A stretch of 64,000 nucleotides of DNA. Source: an uncultured Clostridia bacterium. GTDB taxonomy: Bacteria > Bacillota > Clostridia > Oscillospirales > Acutalibacteraceae. Positions 62,730 to 64,000 of this stretch are shown here, piece by piece (positions within the stretch are counted from its first letter, which is position 1; each line of letters begins with the position of its first letter). The DNA lies in NCBI GenBank assembly GCA_945912145.1, contig CAMEBF010000001.1:531361-595360 (forward strand), given 5' to 3'. The position numbers and the translations under genes are program-made. Below the pieces are notes generated by a model, which did no database searches, had not been told where the DNA came from, and saw nothing but the letters and a program-made list of their open reading frames with translations.

Positions 62730-63611
62730 TTACTCCGCTTTTTCATTCACCGCGATCCAGATCTCGCACTGATAATTCGGATCGGAAGTGTCTTCGGACG
62801 CATAGACCTCAAACTCTACATTCTCGGCATATTCGTACTGTGTGCTTTGCGGAAAAAATTCCGTTACGATTCTGTGATAGGTTTCAACAAATGCGTCGGG
62901 CATCTTCCCTCTGCTTGTGAACACCGCATAGGTATGCGCCGGAATCTTCACGATCTCCAGATCGTCGTCAACCTTTCTGCCGTCATACTCGACGCCGATA
63001 CCGTAAGGAAACTGCTTGGCATCGAGTTCGGACGAAAAGCAGATTCCGAGCAGCCCTTTCATGACCGGGTTTTCCGGCATACAGGCGATCAGTCTGCCCA
63101 TCGTTCCGTCTGCGCCATAATCCTGCCACATGGCGGAGATGTCCTGCGTCGCATTGGCAGACTGCGGTTTGCCGACTCTTTTTCTTTTGCAAACAACCTG
63201 AAACGCATCTCTTTTTTCAATTCTGTAGTCCATTTTTCTGCCTCCTGTTAAGGTAAGTTTTACAGACAGAGGAGTATAGATTTTAACCTTGCCGCCGTGC
63301 TTTGCTTCGCTCGGCGCAATGCCGTGAAATCGGGTAAAGGCGCGGGAAAAGCTTTCCGGCGTATCGTATCCGTACTTCAGCGCAATGTCAATGATTTTTG
63401 CATTTCCCTTTGACAGCTCTTCTCCCGCAAGAGAAAGCCTGCGCATACGGATATAATCTCCGAGCGAAAAACCACACAGAATACCGAATACCCTTTGAAA
63501 GTGAAAAGAAGATGAGTAGGCCTGCTTTGCCACCTCTTCAAAATCAATCTCTTCCGTGATATTCGCTTCCACATAATCGATCGCCCTTTGAATGCCTTGT
63601 ATCCAATTCAT
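62730..63611 (-). CDS. AraC-family regulator with GyrI-like effector-binding domain
   Basis: 293 aa. Residues about 5-110 are two AraC helix-turn-helix motifs (ITEEIDFEEVAKQAYSSSFHFQRVF and IIDIALKYGYDTPESFSRAFTRFHG, each read in part). Residues about 130-293 are a GyrI-like/SOUL-type effector domain (MGRLIACMP, IPAHTYAVFTSRGKMPDAFVETY). Such proteins (Rob, SoxS-Rob-like, BmrR-type ligand domains) respond to small hydrophobic compounds. ATG 63611 is preceded by GAGGGAG. Confidence 0.92.
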   Translation of the reverse strand: MNWIQGIQRAIDYVEANITEEIDFEEVAKQAYSSSFHFQRVFGILCGFSLGDYIRMRRLSLAGEELSKGNAKIIDIALKYGYDTPESFSRAFTRFHGIAPSEAKHGGKVKIYTPLSVKLTLTGGRKMDYRIEKRDAFQVVCKRKRVGKPQSANATQDISAMWQDYGADGTMGRLIACMPENPVMKGLLGICFSSELDAKQFPYGIGVEYDGRKVDDDLEIVKIPAHTYAVFTSRGKMPDAFVETYHRIVTEFFPQSTQYEYAENVEFEVYASEDTSDPNYQCEIWIAVNEKAE

Positions 63612-63806
63612 TTTCTCACTCCCTCTCTGTGATACCATTCTACCAAAAAAACGGAGCTGTTTCCTGATTCTGCGTGCTGTCAGATGTTATGATCAACCGT
63701 CTGATTCCGGTGAATCCGGCTGCCGGTAAAGGAGTATATACGTCTGATCAGCTCATCTGTTCGACGAACCGAAAGCCGAAAGGTTGGTGTGACGAAGTGT
63801 TCTGTC

Positions 63807-64000
63807 TCAGAATAGTTCAGGATGGTTTTCCAATGAATCTTCTTCCGTTATTTCACGAACTACATGGCATGGCACTCCCACGGCAAGCGAATTTGACGGA
63901 ATATCTCTTGTCACTACGCTTCCCGCACCGATAACACAACCATCGCCGATCGTAACGCCGCCGCATATCGTGACATTTCCTGCAATCCAGCAGTTGTTGC
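63807..64000 (-). CDS. Hexapeptide-repeat O-acetyltransferase (maltose/galactoside acetyltransferase-like), 5' end cut by window
   Basis: The last 63 codons of a left-handed beta-helix acetyltransferase: [18 protein letters not shown], then [20 protein letters not shown] and HVVREI, the usual C-terminal end of maltose O-acetyltransferase-like enzymes. It transfers acetyl from acetyl-CoA to a sugar. The stop TGA is at 63809-63807. The gene begins beyond the window. The gap to the AraC gene (63612-63806) holds no supported feature. Confidence 0.88.
   Translation of the reverse strand, partial: NNCWIAGNVTICGGVTIGDGCVIGAGSVVTRDIPSNSLAVGVPCHVVREITEEDSLENHPELF

Noticed and set aside
62622..63251. 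209-codon plus-strand frame opposite the AraC regulator
   Set aside because: Antisense to clear AraC and GyrI-like domains.
63674..63934. 86-codon plus-strand frame at the window end
   Set aside because: The minus strand encodes the C-terminus of a hexapeptide acetyltransferase with clear repeats over the same bases.

Overview
The window looks like chromosome from an anaerobic Firmicute of class Clostridia, most likely an Oscillospirales/Ruminococcaceae-like gut lineage. The case rests on gene content and gene order: gdpP-rplI-dnaB, tilS-hpt-ftsH, ylxM-ffh-rpsP-khpA, a CwlD-type amidase suggesting spore formation, RNase J, and clean -35/-10 promoters and Shine-Dalgarno sites. The placement is inferred from these, not from a database search.

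Layout. 1-5184: tail of a metallophosphatase, then a Crp/Fnr regulator, a NitT/TauT-type ABC importer and a formate/nitrite-type channel. 5252-11743: a seven-gene operon (D-amino-acid aminotransferase, PxpB, PxpC, DUF1445, PxpA, alanine racemase, EamA permease) behind a strong promoter and a leader terminator. 11839-15661: tRNA-Ser(GGA), a divergent XRE regulator/histidine-phosphatase pair, and a small-protein/GT8/TVP38 transcription unit. 15757-21631: DUF6873-radA-cwlD, a 43-aa amphipathic protein, two cyclophilin-type lipoproteins and a polyprenyl-phosphate sugar transferase. 21733-31255: seven adjacent core genes on the minus strand (rnj-gdpP-rplI-dnaB-tilS-hpt-ftsH). 31274-46000: a sugar-nucleotidyltransferase fusion protein, RNase HI, the SRP cluster, mutS2, galactokinase, a D-2-hydroxyacid dehydrogenase, GAPDH, a TPR-like protein and a frameshifted nitrilase-family gene. 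45881-59894: a carbohydrate region with an SGNH hydrolase, a very large GH106-like protein with a Gfo/Idh dehydrogenase, a divergent unknown polytopic membrane protein, HAD phosphatase, GH13 glucosidase, alpha/beta hydrolase, a 725-aa propeller/toroid protein and a secreted propeller. 59952-64000: a decayed area with a truncated polysaccharide deacetylase, two degenerate IS66-type 3' ends flanking an esterase, an AraC regulator and the end of a hexapeptide acetyltransferase.

The most interesting candidate system is the 5-oxoproline operon. It combines enzymes that make D-alanine and D-glutamate with a DUF1445 protein (the D-glutamate cyclase superfamily) and all three 5-oxoprolinase subunits, which suggests a D-glutamate/5-oxoproline salvage route. 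Also notable are two unannotated-size small proteins with textbook promoters, inverted arrays of a 7-bp repeat near 31.4 kb, a histidine phosphatase with Asn in place of the catalytic His, and the divergent GH106-like/unknown-transporter locus.
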